This document shows, piece by piece, positions 1-6,822 of a stretch of DNA of 47,729 nucleotides. Position 1 is the first letter of the stretch. Each line of letters begins with the position of its first letter. The DNA is from Megasphaera sp. NM10 (GTDB lineage: Bacteria > Bacillota > Negativicutes > Veillonellales > Megasphaeraceae). Under the pieces are notes generated by a model, which was given only the letters and a program-made list of their open reading frames with translations, did no database searches and was not told the origin of the DNA. Both the position numbers and the translations under genes were made by a program. The DNA lies in assembly GCF_000417505.1 (NCBI RefSeq), contig NZ_APHY01000030.1, forward strand, positions 1 through 47,729. The letters run 5' to 3'.

Positions 1-534
1 TCAGTCTTTCGTCCACATCCGGTACCCTACGGGAACCGCCAGATAACGGATAAGCGGAGCTTTTCCTTCATGCTGGTTCAGGACAGGGACACTCAGTGTC
101 AAACTGACGAAGCAATGACCATTTACGTAAGGCTTGCCTGTATGGCAGGCATGGTCATGCAACAGAGAAACAGCATCGAACTTCTTGCCGAATTTCGGTA
201 CCGTCGTATCATCGACACTGAGAAAGACCGGTTCATTCTGTAAGGCCGCCGGAATCAGGCTGCAAGCCAATTCCGCTGTTTGCAGGCGGAGAGAACGGCT
301 CGTCACCGTTTCGTTCTGAAGCGCCCGGTAATAACTATTTAAGCAGCGATGCGTCACCTGGGACAAGAAATTCCGATGAAGAAAGCGAAGAGACGGGAAG
401 GCCTGCAAGGCTACCTGAGCGATGACCAACCAGGTCAGTAGGAATCGCGTTGGCCGTGTCGCCGTAGAAAAATATGTAGAAAAGAAACGAAACAGGCTAC
501 CAATAATCGAATTTTCGAGGTATAATGAAATCAT
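1..534 (-). CDS. DDE-type transposase, 5' portion (177 aa)
   Basis: The reading frame starts at an ATG (532-534) preceded by AAAGGAG and ends at a stop codon lying exactly on the window edge. The protein carries a VDDTTVPKFGKK segment at about residues 105-116 that fits the first aspartate of a DDE transposase, followed by HDHA and NGHCFVSL, as in IS4/IS701-like enzymes. Such transposases are normally 350-450 residues, so 177 residues is only the N-terminal half. The remaining DDE acidic residues are not in this frame. Either the gene is truncated or frameshifted, or the rest lies outside the window in another frame. The IS family cannot be fixed from this fragment. It lies downstream of, and in the same direction as, the radical SAM accessory operon. 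Confidence 0.75.
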   Translation of the reverse strand: MISLYLENSIIGSLFRFFSTYFSTATRPTRFLLTWLVIAQVALQAFPSLRFLHRNFLSQVTHRCLNSYYRALQNETVTSRSLRLQTAELACSLIPAALQNEPVFLSVDDTTVPKFGKKFDAVSLLHDHACHTGKPYVNGHCFVSLTLSVPVLNQHEGKAPLIRYLAVPVGYRMWTKD

Positions 535-600
535 CGCGTAACTCCTTTGGAATGATGTTTTTGAGCAGATTCATTATACTTCAAAGTGTGGTTACGCGAT
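533..600. repeat. 10-bp inverted repeat flanking the transposase 5' leader
   Basis: ATCGCGTAAC at 533-542 and GTTACGCGAT at 591-600 are perfect inverted copies 48 bases apart, enclosing the leader of the transposase gene. The inner copy overlaps the start codon and spacer behind the ribosome binding site. This could be a regulatory operator or hairpin, or the outer copy could mark one end of the insertion sequence. The other end is not visible, so neither reading is proven. Confidence 0.4.
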
Positions 601-719
601 ATTTATTTGTTCAAAAAGTTGTAAACTGCTGATTATTAGTTCAGTATAGCAGAAAACAAGGAAACTTCCAAAAGAATTGATGTAATATGGAATTTTGAAT
701 ATACGAATACATAGTAGTA

Positions 720-1247
720 TTATTTAAAACGTAAAATCTGATATTTCAATCCATTAAACCATACGATATCGTTCGCATGGGCCTGACTGCAAACATTTGC
801 AAATGTCGTAGGCGTTCTTGTTCCCGGCTTTTCTAAATAAAAAGTTTTTTGAATATTCTCACCGTTATTGTGAATTTCTAAAACAACCACGGCCTTACAA
901 GCTCCCCAATGTTTCTTAATGCCTGACGGGTGCTTCTGCTGTCCTTTCTTATTCTTCTTATGACTGCTATGGCTTCCTACGGACATATTCGCCATTTCCT
1001 TTTGAATCATCATTTGTTTCTGTATTTTATAGTCCTTTTCAGAAATAGGTTTCCCATATTCGTAATATCCGCATTGGCCAGGCCTGCATCTGACAGAAAA
1101 ATCCGGAGCTACTATATTACAGCAACATTTTTTATCCATATCATAAAATTTACATGTTTCTTTTCTACGTCCTGGAGTATACATATTAGGCTCATATTCA
1201 ACATGCCAATTTCCTTCCAGCCTTCCCTTAGGATGCCGATTACTCAT
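720..1247 (-). CDS. Cys-rich protein of unknown family (175 aa)
   Basis: I do not recognise this protein. It starts at an ATG with AGGAG eight bases upstream and lies only 6 bases after the Sel1-repeat gene, so it is the third gene of that operon. The N-terminal third is cysteine rich: C32, C41, C42, C43, C54 and C59, with a CRPGQCGYYEYGKP segment, an arrangement that could bind zinc or an iron-sulfur cluster. Residues about 70-105 are polar and Lys/Gln/Met rich, probably a linker. Residues about 112-175 look like a compact beta-rich domain ending in DIVWFNGLKYQILRFK. There is no signal peptide or membrane segment. Its position beside a radical SAM gene makes it a candidate substrate or partner, which is inference only. 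The AT-rich codon use differs from the GC-rich core genes and suggests transfer. Confidence 0.7.
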   Translation of the reverse strand: MSNRHPKGRLEGNWHVEYEPNMYTPGRRKETCKFYDMDKKCCCNIVAPDFSVRCRPGQCGYYEYGKPISEKDYKIQKQMMIQKEMANMSVGSHSSHKKNKKGQQKHPSGIKKHWGACKAVVVLEIHNNGENIQKTFYLEKPGTRTPTTFANVCSQAHANDIVWFNGLKYQILRFK

Positions 1248-1253
1248 AAAATA

Positions 1254-2639
1254 TCACTCCTCTTCTTTATACAATTTCATCAGATGAAATTTTTGATCCG
1301 CATATTTTTTGGGGTAAAGAAGTAAAAATTTTTTTATTGCCTGTTGTGACACATGTATTTTGTATAATCGAACGGACCTTGAGGATGCATACTCTCTCAG
1401 TGTTTCTAAATCGGCTTCCGTCAGGCCTGGAAGCAGTGGTGCATTTTCCAGTGACAGATAGTAGTATAAATCACTATCTACATAGATATAGTACTGCTTT
1501 AAGATGTTTGTGATATGTTCAGGCAATATTGTAAAATCGATATCGCCACAAAAGTTTGTAAGTAAGTCGACATACTGCTCACTTGGGGTAAGTGATTTTA
1601 GTTTCACTGGCTTAACGGTCACATCTGGCTCATGGGAAATAAGCTTGAAAAATGGATACGTACAGTCTGGTTGTTTCTGGGCCAATTTCGTTAGTTTGCG
1701 GAGCGCTTTTTCACAAGCCGGACAGGTACCGGAACAGGGCGTTTTCTGAGGGCAGTCTGGTTCGCTCCAGGAAATGTGGTTGGCAGCGGCAAATCGAGCC
1801 CGTAGTGCTCGTAATGTACGGCAGATATCCTTACCATCGGAACGTACTGGCTGTTTCTGGATACTCTTTTTTGTGTAAATTGTTTCTTCGAAACTCGCTG
1901 GGTCAAATACATCTATAATACCCATTGTTGCATATGTTTCAGTACTTGCTTCGTGGTATTTCTTTTTATAGATAGCGGCCATGTGGAGATTCACCGGTAC
2001 AGCAATCCCTTCGCTATAGCATCGGCTTAGGGCAGCAAATGCCAGACATTGTCCGGCATCAGCGGCCTTCATATACCAACGGAAAGCGGCTTTTTCATCT
2101 TGTTCGACGGACAGCCCCCGTTCGAGACAAACTCCCCAAACGAAGGAATAGTAAACATCATCACTTAATGCCTTCTGCTTTATAAACTGAATGACAGGAA
2201 GAGTGGCATCCATGCCGGCAGTGTAGCGTTTCAGAAATTCCCGTGCAAACGGCTGTACCTCTTGCCGATACGACCGTTTAAAAGCTTTCTTAAACCAGTA
2301 TATGCTGCCAGGGCAGTTCCGGATTCCCTTCTCAATCCAGCCCGCCTGGGCCAGATATAATCCGAGGATAAGTGGATCTGCATCATCATAATCGTAATAA
2401 GATGAATTCCATGACTCAAGTTTCCAATAGTAGTGATAGTGTTTTATTTGATTCACCAGATAATGACAATGCTGATTTCCTGCTTGAGCGGCTCTCTTAA
2501 AATAGAAACAGGCTCTTTTTAAATCCGGAATACACCCTAAGCCTAAAAAATAGGCATACCCTTTTTGAATCCAGTTTTGTATAGCACTATTTTGAATATT
2601 GGAAAAGTTTTTTAACTCATATGGATGGGCATCTTTCAT
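1254..2639 (-). CDS. Sel1-repeat protein with CX5CX3CX2C motif (461 aa)
   Basis: This is a cytoplasmic helical-repeat protein. Residues about 27-62 and 167-214 match Sel1-like (TPR-related) repeats; the clearest stretch is AAFRWYMKAADAGQ followed by ALSRCYSEGI. A second part, residues about 272-320, has an arginine-rich helix and four cysteines at 296, 302, 306 and 309 around GTCPACE. From memory, similar GTCPxCE modules occur next to small radical SAM proteins in gut bacteria; this was not searched. The C-terminal 130 residues are not recognised. The ATG start overlaps the stop of the upstream radical SAM gene by 4 bases (ATGA), so the two are translationally coupled. Sel1 repeats usually mediate protein contacts, so it may be a scaffold or substrate of the radical SAM enzyme. 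The gene is AT rich compared with the core genome around it. Confidence 0.75.
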   Translation of the reverse strand: MKDAHPYELKNFSNIQNSAIQNWIQKGYAYFLGLGCIPDLKRACFYFKRAAQAGNQHCHYLVNQIKHYHYYWKLESWNSSYYDYDDADPLILGLYLAQAGWIEKGIRNCPGSIYWFKKAFKRSYRQEVQPFAREFLKRYTAGMDATLPVIQFIKQKALSDDVYYSFVWGVCLERGLSVEQDEKAAFRWYMKAADAGQCLAFAALSRCYSEGIAVPVNLHMAAIYKKKYHEASTETYATMGIIDVFDPASFEETIYTKKSIQKQPVRSDGKDICRTLRALRARFAAANHISWSEPDCPQKTPCSGTCPACEKALRKLTKLAQKQPDCTYPFFKLISHEPDVTVKPVKLKSLTPSEQYVDLLTNFCGDIDFTILPEHITNILKQYYIYVDSDLYYYLSLENAPLLPGLTEADLETLREYASSRSVRLYKIHVSQQAIKKFLLLYPKKYADQKFHLMKLYKEEE

Positions 2640-3280
2640 TCTGTCGTCCCCTCCCTCTTTTCTGGTGGCTTCCGATAGGAAAAAACTTCAATATGCTTTA
2701 CATAGGGTTGGAGCCTGCGGACGCTTTTCTGGATATCGCGATTTGTATTATATCCCGGGATACGGGGAACCCGGACCCATATAGAATCCTGCCCATAGGG
2801 AGCATGTTGTACAAGATACATCAGATTGTTCCACATAAGGTCCATCTGCCCATGAGTATACCGGTAATAAACATCAGGATTCAAATCTTTGATGTCGATG
2901 ATCCACAATGAAATATAAGGCAGCAATTCCTGTACGTTCTTTATGGATGCCTGCAATGATGTCTCGATACGGAGAGGGATATCTGGCAGTGTTTTTTGAC
3001 TATACAAAGCACATTCTTTGACAAAATACTCTTGGCCCAGCGGCTCACCACCGCCGAAGACGATGCCCCCACCTGTCATACGCATATACAGCTCATCCCG
3101 TCTGACAAAATCAATCAGTTCACGAGCACTATAATCAGGCCACTGACTACGATCAGTATGACAAATAGGATTCGGACAATACTGACAATTTAAGGGACAG
3201 CCGGAAAAACCAATGAGGGTGGATATACCAGGGCCATCTGTTGCCATCCTGAACCGTGAAATGGAGAAAATACCTGACAT
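2636..3280 (-). CDS. Small radical SAM protein, NrdG/PFL-activase-like (214 aa)
   Basis: The N-terminus reads DGPGISTLIGFSGCPLNCQYC, the classic CX3CX2C site (C28, C32, C35) for the SAM-binding 4Fe-4S cluster. GGGIVFGGGEPLGQ follows, the GGE motif that contacts SAM. DGPG, and a later RIETSLQAS segment, place it near glycyl-radical-enzyme activases, but at 214 residues it lacks the extra two-cluster ferredoxin insert and no glycyl radical enzyme is adjacent. The ATG at 3278-3280 has AGGAGGT seven bases upstream; an earlier in-frame ATG at 3298 has no proper site. It leads the three-gene operon behind a strong promoter. A role in modifying one of the two downstream proteins, or making a peptide radical, is inference. 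Confidence 0.85.
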   Translation of the reverse strand: MSGIFSISRFRMATDGPGISTLIGFSGCPLNCQYCPNPICHTDRSQWPDYSARELIDFVRRDELYMRMTGGGIVFGGGEPLGQEYFVKECALYSQKTLPDIPLRIETSLQASIKNVQELLPYISLWIIDIKDLNPDVYYRYTHGQMDLMWNNLMYLVQHAPYGQDSIWVRVPRIPGYNTNRDIQKSVRRLQPYVKHIEVFSYRKPPEKREGTTE

Positions 3281-3388
3281 CTGTCTACCTCCTGTCATTC
3301 ATTGTCAATCTGCTAGGCGGACCTTCTTCCTTGGGAACGAAGGAGACGCTATATTTTTATGTTAATCCGGGTTACTCTAACTATGAGT

Positions 3389-3417
3389 ATTATAGCATGA
3401 ACGATTTTGTATAGCAA
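3389..3417 (-). promoter_or_regulatory. Sigma-70-type promoter of the radical SAM operon
   Basis: On the minus strand TTGCTA (3412-3417) is followed after 17 bases by a perfect TATAAT (3389-3394). Transcription would start near 3382, leaving a leader of about 100 bases before the start codon at 3280. Confidence 0.75.
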
Positions 3418-3486
3418 AAATGGAGTATCTAGGACGGTGCCAACATATTATGGGAATTTCTTGAATAAGAAAAAGGTCTTTGAAAC

Positions 3487-3516
3487 TTGACAATAATCCA
3501 TAGTCCATGCTATAAT
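3487..3516 (+). promoter_or_regulatory. Consensus promoter of tRNA-Ala
   Basis: TTGACA (3487-3492) and TATAAT (3511-3516) are both perfect, 18 bases apart, 21 bases before the mature tRNA 5' end. Confidence 0.85.
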
Positions 3517-3536
3517 GTTTTCCGTACCAGACACAT

Positions 3537-3612
<76 letters not shown>

Positions 3613-3624
3613 TAAAGAATCTGA

Positions 3625-3660
3625 TAACCACGCGGTTTATGAGCCGCGTGGTTATTTTTT
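3625..3660 (+). terminator. Intrinsic terminator of tRNA-Ala
   Basis: An 11-bp perfect stem (TAACCACGCGG / CCGCGTGGTTA) with an 8-base loop is followed by a run of six T. Confidence 0.9.
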
Positions 3661-3703
3661 ATTACATGAAAAATCGAAGAAGGTTAGCACTAGGGTTAGC
3701 AAT

Positions 3704-3746
3704 AAAAAAAACGACAGTAACCAGCAACAGGAACTGTCGTTTTTTT
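3704..3746. terminator. Bidirectional A/T-flanked hairpin terminator
   Basis: ACGACAGT (3711-3718) pairs with ACTGTCGT (3733-3740) and is flanked by runs of eight A and seven T. It can stop transcripts in both directions; on the minus strand it would end the flavodoxin transcript. Confidence 0.75.
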
Positions 3747-3762
3747 ATTCATTCTTTAAGGA

Positions 3763-3808
3763 AAAGGGACCGCGCATGGCAGCAAAAGTGCTATGCGACG
3801 GTCCCTTT
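3763..3808. terminator. Long hairpin downstream of the flavodoxin gene
   Basis: AAAGGGACCG (3763-3772) pairs with CGGTCCCTTT (3799-3808), and an inner GCGCATGGC/GCTATGCG extends the stem. The GCATG/ATGCGAC core is shared with other hairpins in the window. The T run on the minus strand is short, so termination strength is uncertain. Confidence 0.55.
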
Positions 3809-3849
3809 GCATCTGACTATGTTACCGGAGTGGGATTCTGGTAAACGAA

Positions 3850-4305
3850 TCAGGCAACCTTATCTGTTTGGGTACGGTAATAGGTGTTTTCGGCAAAGTC
3901 TTTGACCGATTCTACGTCGATCAATTCGTTTTCTCCCAACGGTGTCTTAGCCATGGCTTCGGCCACGTAATTGACGTGGGTCCCGGCGACCCATACGCCG
4001 CTGGGCAGGAGTTCGACGGCGCTGCGCAGGTTCTTCGAGATGTCGTCGGAGAAGAGGTCGCGGTGCATGATGGCAAAGAGGGCGACTTTTCCGGCTTTGA
4101 GCCGCGGCAGGACGGCTTGGGAGACGTTATCTAATTTCAGGTTCAGGAACCAGACGCCGGCAAAGACGATATCGTAATCGTCAAAGTTTTCCGGGGCTTG
4201 TTCCATGGGCAGGAAGTCCGTATCTTTCGGCAGGACCGAACGGATGGCTTCGGCTAATTTTTTGACTCTACCTGTCTGTGAGGAATACAATACCAGTGCT
4301 TTCAT
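3850..4305 (-). CDS. Flavodoxin-family protein (151 aa)
   Basis: A short single-domain flavodoxin that would bind FMN and carry electrons in the cytoplasm. The N-terminal KALVLYSSQTGRVKKLAEAI matches the flavodoxin strand-phosphate-loop signature, with SSQTG at residues 8-12. YDIVFAGVWF and ALFAIMHRD fit the isoalloxazine-binding loops. I start it at the ATG at 4303-4305, with AGGAG 10 bases upstream; a GTG at 4312-4314 sits almost on the binding site and is unlikely. A second flavodoxin of very similar layout lies at 43072-43521, and both share an LRSAVELL segment. The redox partner is unknown. It follows the pyruvate kinase gene in the same direction, with a palindrome between them. Confidence 0.85.
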   Translation of the reverse strand: MKALVLYSSQTGRVKKLAEAIRSVLPKDTDFLPMEQAPENFDDYDIVFAGVWFLNLKLDNVSQAVLPRLKAGKVALFAIMHRDLFSDDISKNLRSAVELLPSGVWVAGTHVNYVAEAMAKTPLGENELIDVESVKDFAENTYYRTQTDKVA

Positions 4306-4383
4306 AGTTTCCACGCTCCTTTCACATGGATGAGCATCCCTTTTCTCTCTGGCTTTACTATATCATAGAAAATAGCGGAAAAC

Positions 4384-4399
4384 TGTTGTATTTACAACA
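4384..4399. promoter_or_regulatory. Perfect 7-2-7 palindrome upstream of the flavodoxin gene
   Basis: TGTTGTATTTACAACA is a 7-bp inverted repeat with a 2-base centre, about 80 bases upstream of the flavodoxin start and just past the pyruvate kinase stop. It is a candidate operator. The cognate regulator cannot be named. Confidence 0.35.
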
Positions 4400-4401
4400 C
4401 C

Positions 4402-5916
4402 TCACAGTTCTTCAAAGACGTGTTCGGCAATATGAAGGGCCCGCAGCTGGGATGTTTTTTTTGTATTGGTGCTGTTCCATGCGCTGGAGGATGTTGGTCA
4501 GGACGGTGACAGCTTCGACGATGTACGGGCCTTTATTGAGCATGACACATTCAGCCGTTCGCCCATGGCGGCGTCGGTGATTTCCGCCCGTGACGGCAGG
4601 CCCGTCTTGACCAGGTTTTCCAGGACTTGTGTGGCCCAGATGACGGGGATATGCGCCGCTTCGCAGACCCACATGATTTCTTCCTGGAGCTCAGCCAGGC
4701 GCCGATATCCGACTTCGACGGCCAGGTCACCGCGGGCGATCATGATGCCCAAGGGCTGACGGGATGCAGCCTGGATGATGATGTCCGGCAAGTTGTCTAC
4801 GGCTTCTTTATTTTCGATTTTGGCGACCAGGGCCAGGTGGTGGAACGATTTGCCGCAGCGTTTCTTCAATTCTTTCTGCAAGAGGGCTACGTCGGCTGCG
4901 GACTTCACGAAGGAATAGCCGATGGCATCGGCATGTTGGACGACGAAGTCCAGGTCTTCTTTGTCCTTTTCCGTCAAAGGCGACAGGTTCATCGGCGTCT
5001 GCGGGAAGTTCAGGCTCTTCTGGTTCTTAATTTTCCCGCCTTTCGGCTTGGTGTAGGTAATCTTCAGGTAGGCCCCCTTTTCGGTCAGGCTTTCGACGAC
5101 GGCCCGGATTTTCCCATCGTCGATGAGGACGGGCTGGCCGCTCTGAAGGTTTTCAAAGACTTCCGGGATGCTGCACGACAAGACGATATTTCCCGTATAA
5201 TCTGAAGGATACGATGAAATGGCGCCGGATACGAGGAAGACTTGTTCTCCCGGCATGACCTTGGCTTCGCCATAGCGCAGCAGGACTGAGGCAATGCGGA
5301 CTTTCGGACCGGCCAGGTCCATGTAGACTTTGCAGTGATGCCCCGTTTCGGCTTCGGCCTGGCGGATGTAGGAAATCATGGCATCCCAGACTTCGCGGGA
5401 ATCGTGGGCGCAGTTGATGCGGGCGCAGTCCATGCCGGCGGCGACGAGGTTGCGGATCAGGGTCCCGCCATCTTCGGCGGCTTCTGTCGGCAGGGTCACC
5501 ATGATACGCGTCCCCGTCTTGGCCGTACCAAAAATCCGCCCTGTGTTATAGGCCAGGAGCGTATCACCGTAGAAGAAGCGCTTTGTCTGGGGATAAGGGA
5601 TGAGTTTATCTGCCGGTTCATGGCAAATCCGGCCGAGGGAGGCCATGACGGCATCCAGATTGGTAATCGCCCGAGCTTCGCCGCGTCCCAGGGAGGACAG
5701 GCCCAAGGGCAGGAGGGAGCGCTGGATTTTCCGCAGGTCATGGCAGCGCAGAGCTAAGTAAAAGGCCATATTCCAGGCGCTATAAACGAAGCGTGTCCGC
5801 TGTATCTGCGGCAGCCAGTGCTGGAATAAGGCGTCGCCCCGGGAAAGGACGTCGCGCCGGAGCTGGCAGAGGACGTCGTAGAGTTCGTTCGTCGATGTAT
5901 ATATTTCCTGTTCCAA
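4402..5916 (-). CDS. pyk: Atypical pyruvate kinase, two compensating frameshifts in this sequence
   Basis: Converts phosphoenolpyruvate and ADP to pyruvate and ATP. After a roughly 130-residue N-terminal extension comes a kinase barrel: GMDCARINCAHD (substrate arginine), VYMDLAGPKVR, LVAKIENKEAV (catalytic lysine), MIARGDLAVEVG and PVIWATQVLENLVKTGLPSRAEITDAAMGER. The C-terminal allosteric domain of ordinary pyruvate kinases is absent. The frame breaks after GER near 4557: adding one G gives AECVMLNKGPYIVEAVTVL. It breaks again in an A8 run at 4455-4462: removing one A gives QLRALHIAEHVFEEL and a stop at 4402. Uncorrected, the frame ends at 4498. I prefer a TTG start at 5914-5916, with GAGGTG six bases upstream, because the promoter start point lies near 5950, beyond the earlier ATG (5949). 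Confidence 0.8.
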
Positions 5917-5956
5917 TGTAATCACCTCAATATCATGAATTTTCTTCATATCTATT

Positions 5957-5985
5957 ATTATATTCCCGACATGTGGCTTTCTCAA
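5957..5985 (-). promoter_or_regulatory. Promoter of the pyruvate kinase gene
   Basis: Minus-strand TTGAGA (5980-5985), a 17-base spacer and TATAAT (5957-5962). The predicted start point near 5950 rules out the upstream TTG at 5985 and makes the ATG at 5949 effectively leaderless. This supports the TTG at 5916 with its ribosome binding site at 5923-5928. Confidence 0.75.
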
Positions 5986-6116
5986 TGCTTTCTGTTTTGT
6001 TTTACAGCGATTTTATAGATATATTTTTTACATATGGATAATCTATGATATATATATTTTTCTAATCATAAAATTCATGATATACTGGCTTTTGTTTCTA
6101 CGAAAGGAGTCTTACT

Positions 6117-6659
6117 ATGGAATGGATTACGACGACGGATATTCACATCCTCTTTGGGCTGCACCGCCTGGCCGGGCCGCACATGGATGCTTTCATCACT
6201 TACTTCACGACGGTGATCAATACGCTTTGGCTCTGGGCCATCCTAGCGGCCGCCGGTCTTTGGAAACGGCGGAGCCGCTGGGTCACGCTTACCATCATCG
6301 TCGCCGTCATCCTGGCCATCCTCGTCGGCGATGTGGCCATCAAGCACTTCGTCATGCGTATCCGGCCGTATCTGGTCATCCCCGGTGCGCCGACGCTGGA
6401 TACGCTGAAGTACCCGATCAGCTACTCTTTTCCGTCAGGCCATTCGTTCTTCTTCTTTGCCGGGGCCACGGTCTTATTCCGGTCCTGTCGGCGCCCGGGC
6501 ATAGCGGCCTACGGCCTGGCCTGTGTCGTCGCCTTTTCCCGTATGTACCTGTTCATGCATTTCCCCAGCGACGTCCTGACCGGTGCCGTCCTGGGTATTA
6601 TCATCGGAAATATTGCCTGGCAGATATGCGGGTATGCCAAAAAGCGGCTGTCTTATTAA
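6117..6659 (+). CDS. PAP2-family membrane phosphatase (180 aa)
   Basis: An integral membrane phosphatase with the three PAP2 motifs in order: KHFVMRIRP (KX6RP, about residues 75-83), SFPSGHS (about 104-110) and SRMYLFMHFPSD (SRX5HX3D, about 140-151). Five or six hydrophobic segments surround them. Family members dephosphorylate lipid phosphates, most often undecaprenyl diphosphate in bacteria; a lipid A phosphatase role is also possible here, and the sequence does not separate them. Translation starts at an ATG with AAAGGAG nine bases upstream. It is one of only two protein genes on the plus strand, and its stop codon lies inside the terminator hairpin. It is transcribed alone, divergently from pyruvate kinase. 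Confidence 0.87.
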   Translation: MEWITTTDIHILFGLHRLAGPHMDAFITYFTTVINTLWLWAILAAAGLWKRRSRWVTLTIIVAVILAILVGDVAIKHFVMRIRPYLVIPGAPTLDTLKYPISYSFPSGHSFFFFAGATVLFRSCRRPGIAAYGLACVVAFSRMYLFMHFPSDVLTGAVLGIIIGNIAWQICGYAKKRLSY

Positions 6660-6673
6660 GACAGCCGCTTTTT
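6639..6673. terminator. Intrinsic terminator overlapping the PAP2 stop codon
   Basis: AAAAAGCGGCTGTC (6639-6652) pairs perfectly with GACAGCCGCTTTTT (6660-6673) around a TTATTAA loop that contains the stop codon. It is symmetric and works on both strands. Confidence 0.85.
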
Positions 6674-6680
6674 GAGTATT

Positions 6681-6767
6681 AAGTTTGTAGTTTTTAGTTT
6701 GCCGCAAATGGTAAAAAATTTAAAACCATCTTCTACAAACTACAAACCCGGTACTACAAACTATAAG
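6681..6767. repeat. Heptamer-period inverted array, copy A
   Basis: Left arm: AAGTTTG, TAGTTTT, TAGTTTG in 7-base register (6681-6701). Centre: AAATTTA-AAACCAT (6716-6729) plus 3 bases. Right arm: CTACAAA, CTACAAA, CCCGGTA, CTACAAA, CTATAAG (6733-6767). The arms are inverted copies and can pair. Same layout as the copies at 9132-9218 and 22975-23068. It sits between two terminator hairpins at convergent gene ends. Confidence 0.75.
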
Positions 6768-6773
6768 ACAAAA

Positions 6774-6819
6774 GGGACCACGCATGATGGCAGAGAAACC
6801 TTCGTGCGTGGTCTTTTTT
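6774..6819. terminator. Bidirectional terminator between the PAP2 and HAD genes
   Basis: GACCACGCA (6776-6784) pairs with TGCGTGGTC (6805-6813), followed by six T. The loop-proximal GCATGA and TTCGTGCG belong to the shared TGTCGCATGA-type hairpin family. It ends the HAD transcript on the minus strand and backs up the PAP2 terminator. Confidence 0.75.
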
Positions 6820-6822
6820 CAA

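Noticed and set aside
2636-3298. Pyruvate formate-lyase activating enzyme with nearby partner
   Set aside because: Motifs are similar, but no glycyl radical enzyme lies in the window and the protein is shorter than PflA, so the specific name is not supported.
3661-3703. Small gene after tRNA-Ala
   Set aside because: Frames across this stretch only translate the tRNA, its terminator and repeat-like GTTAGCA sequence; no start signals.
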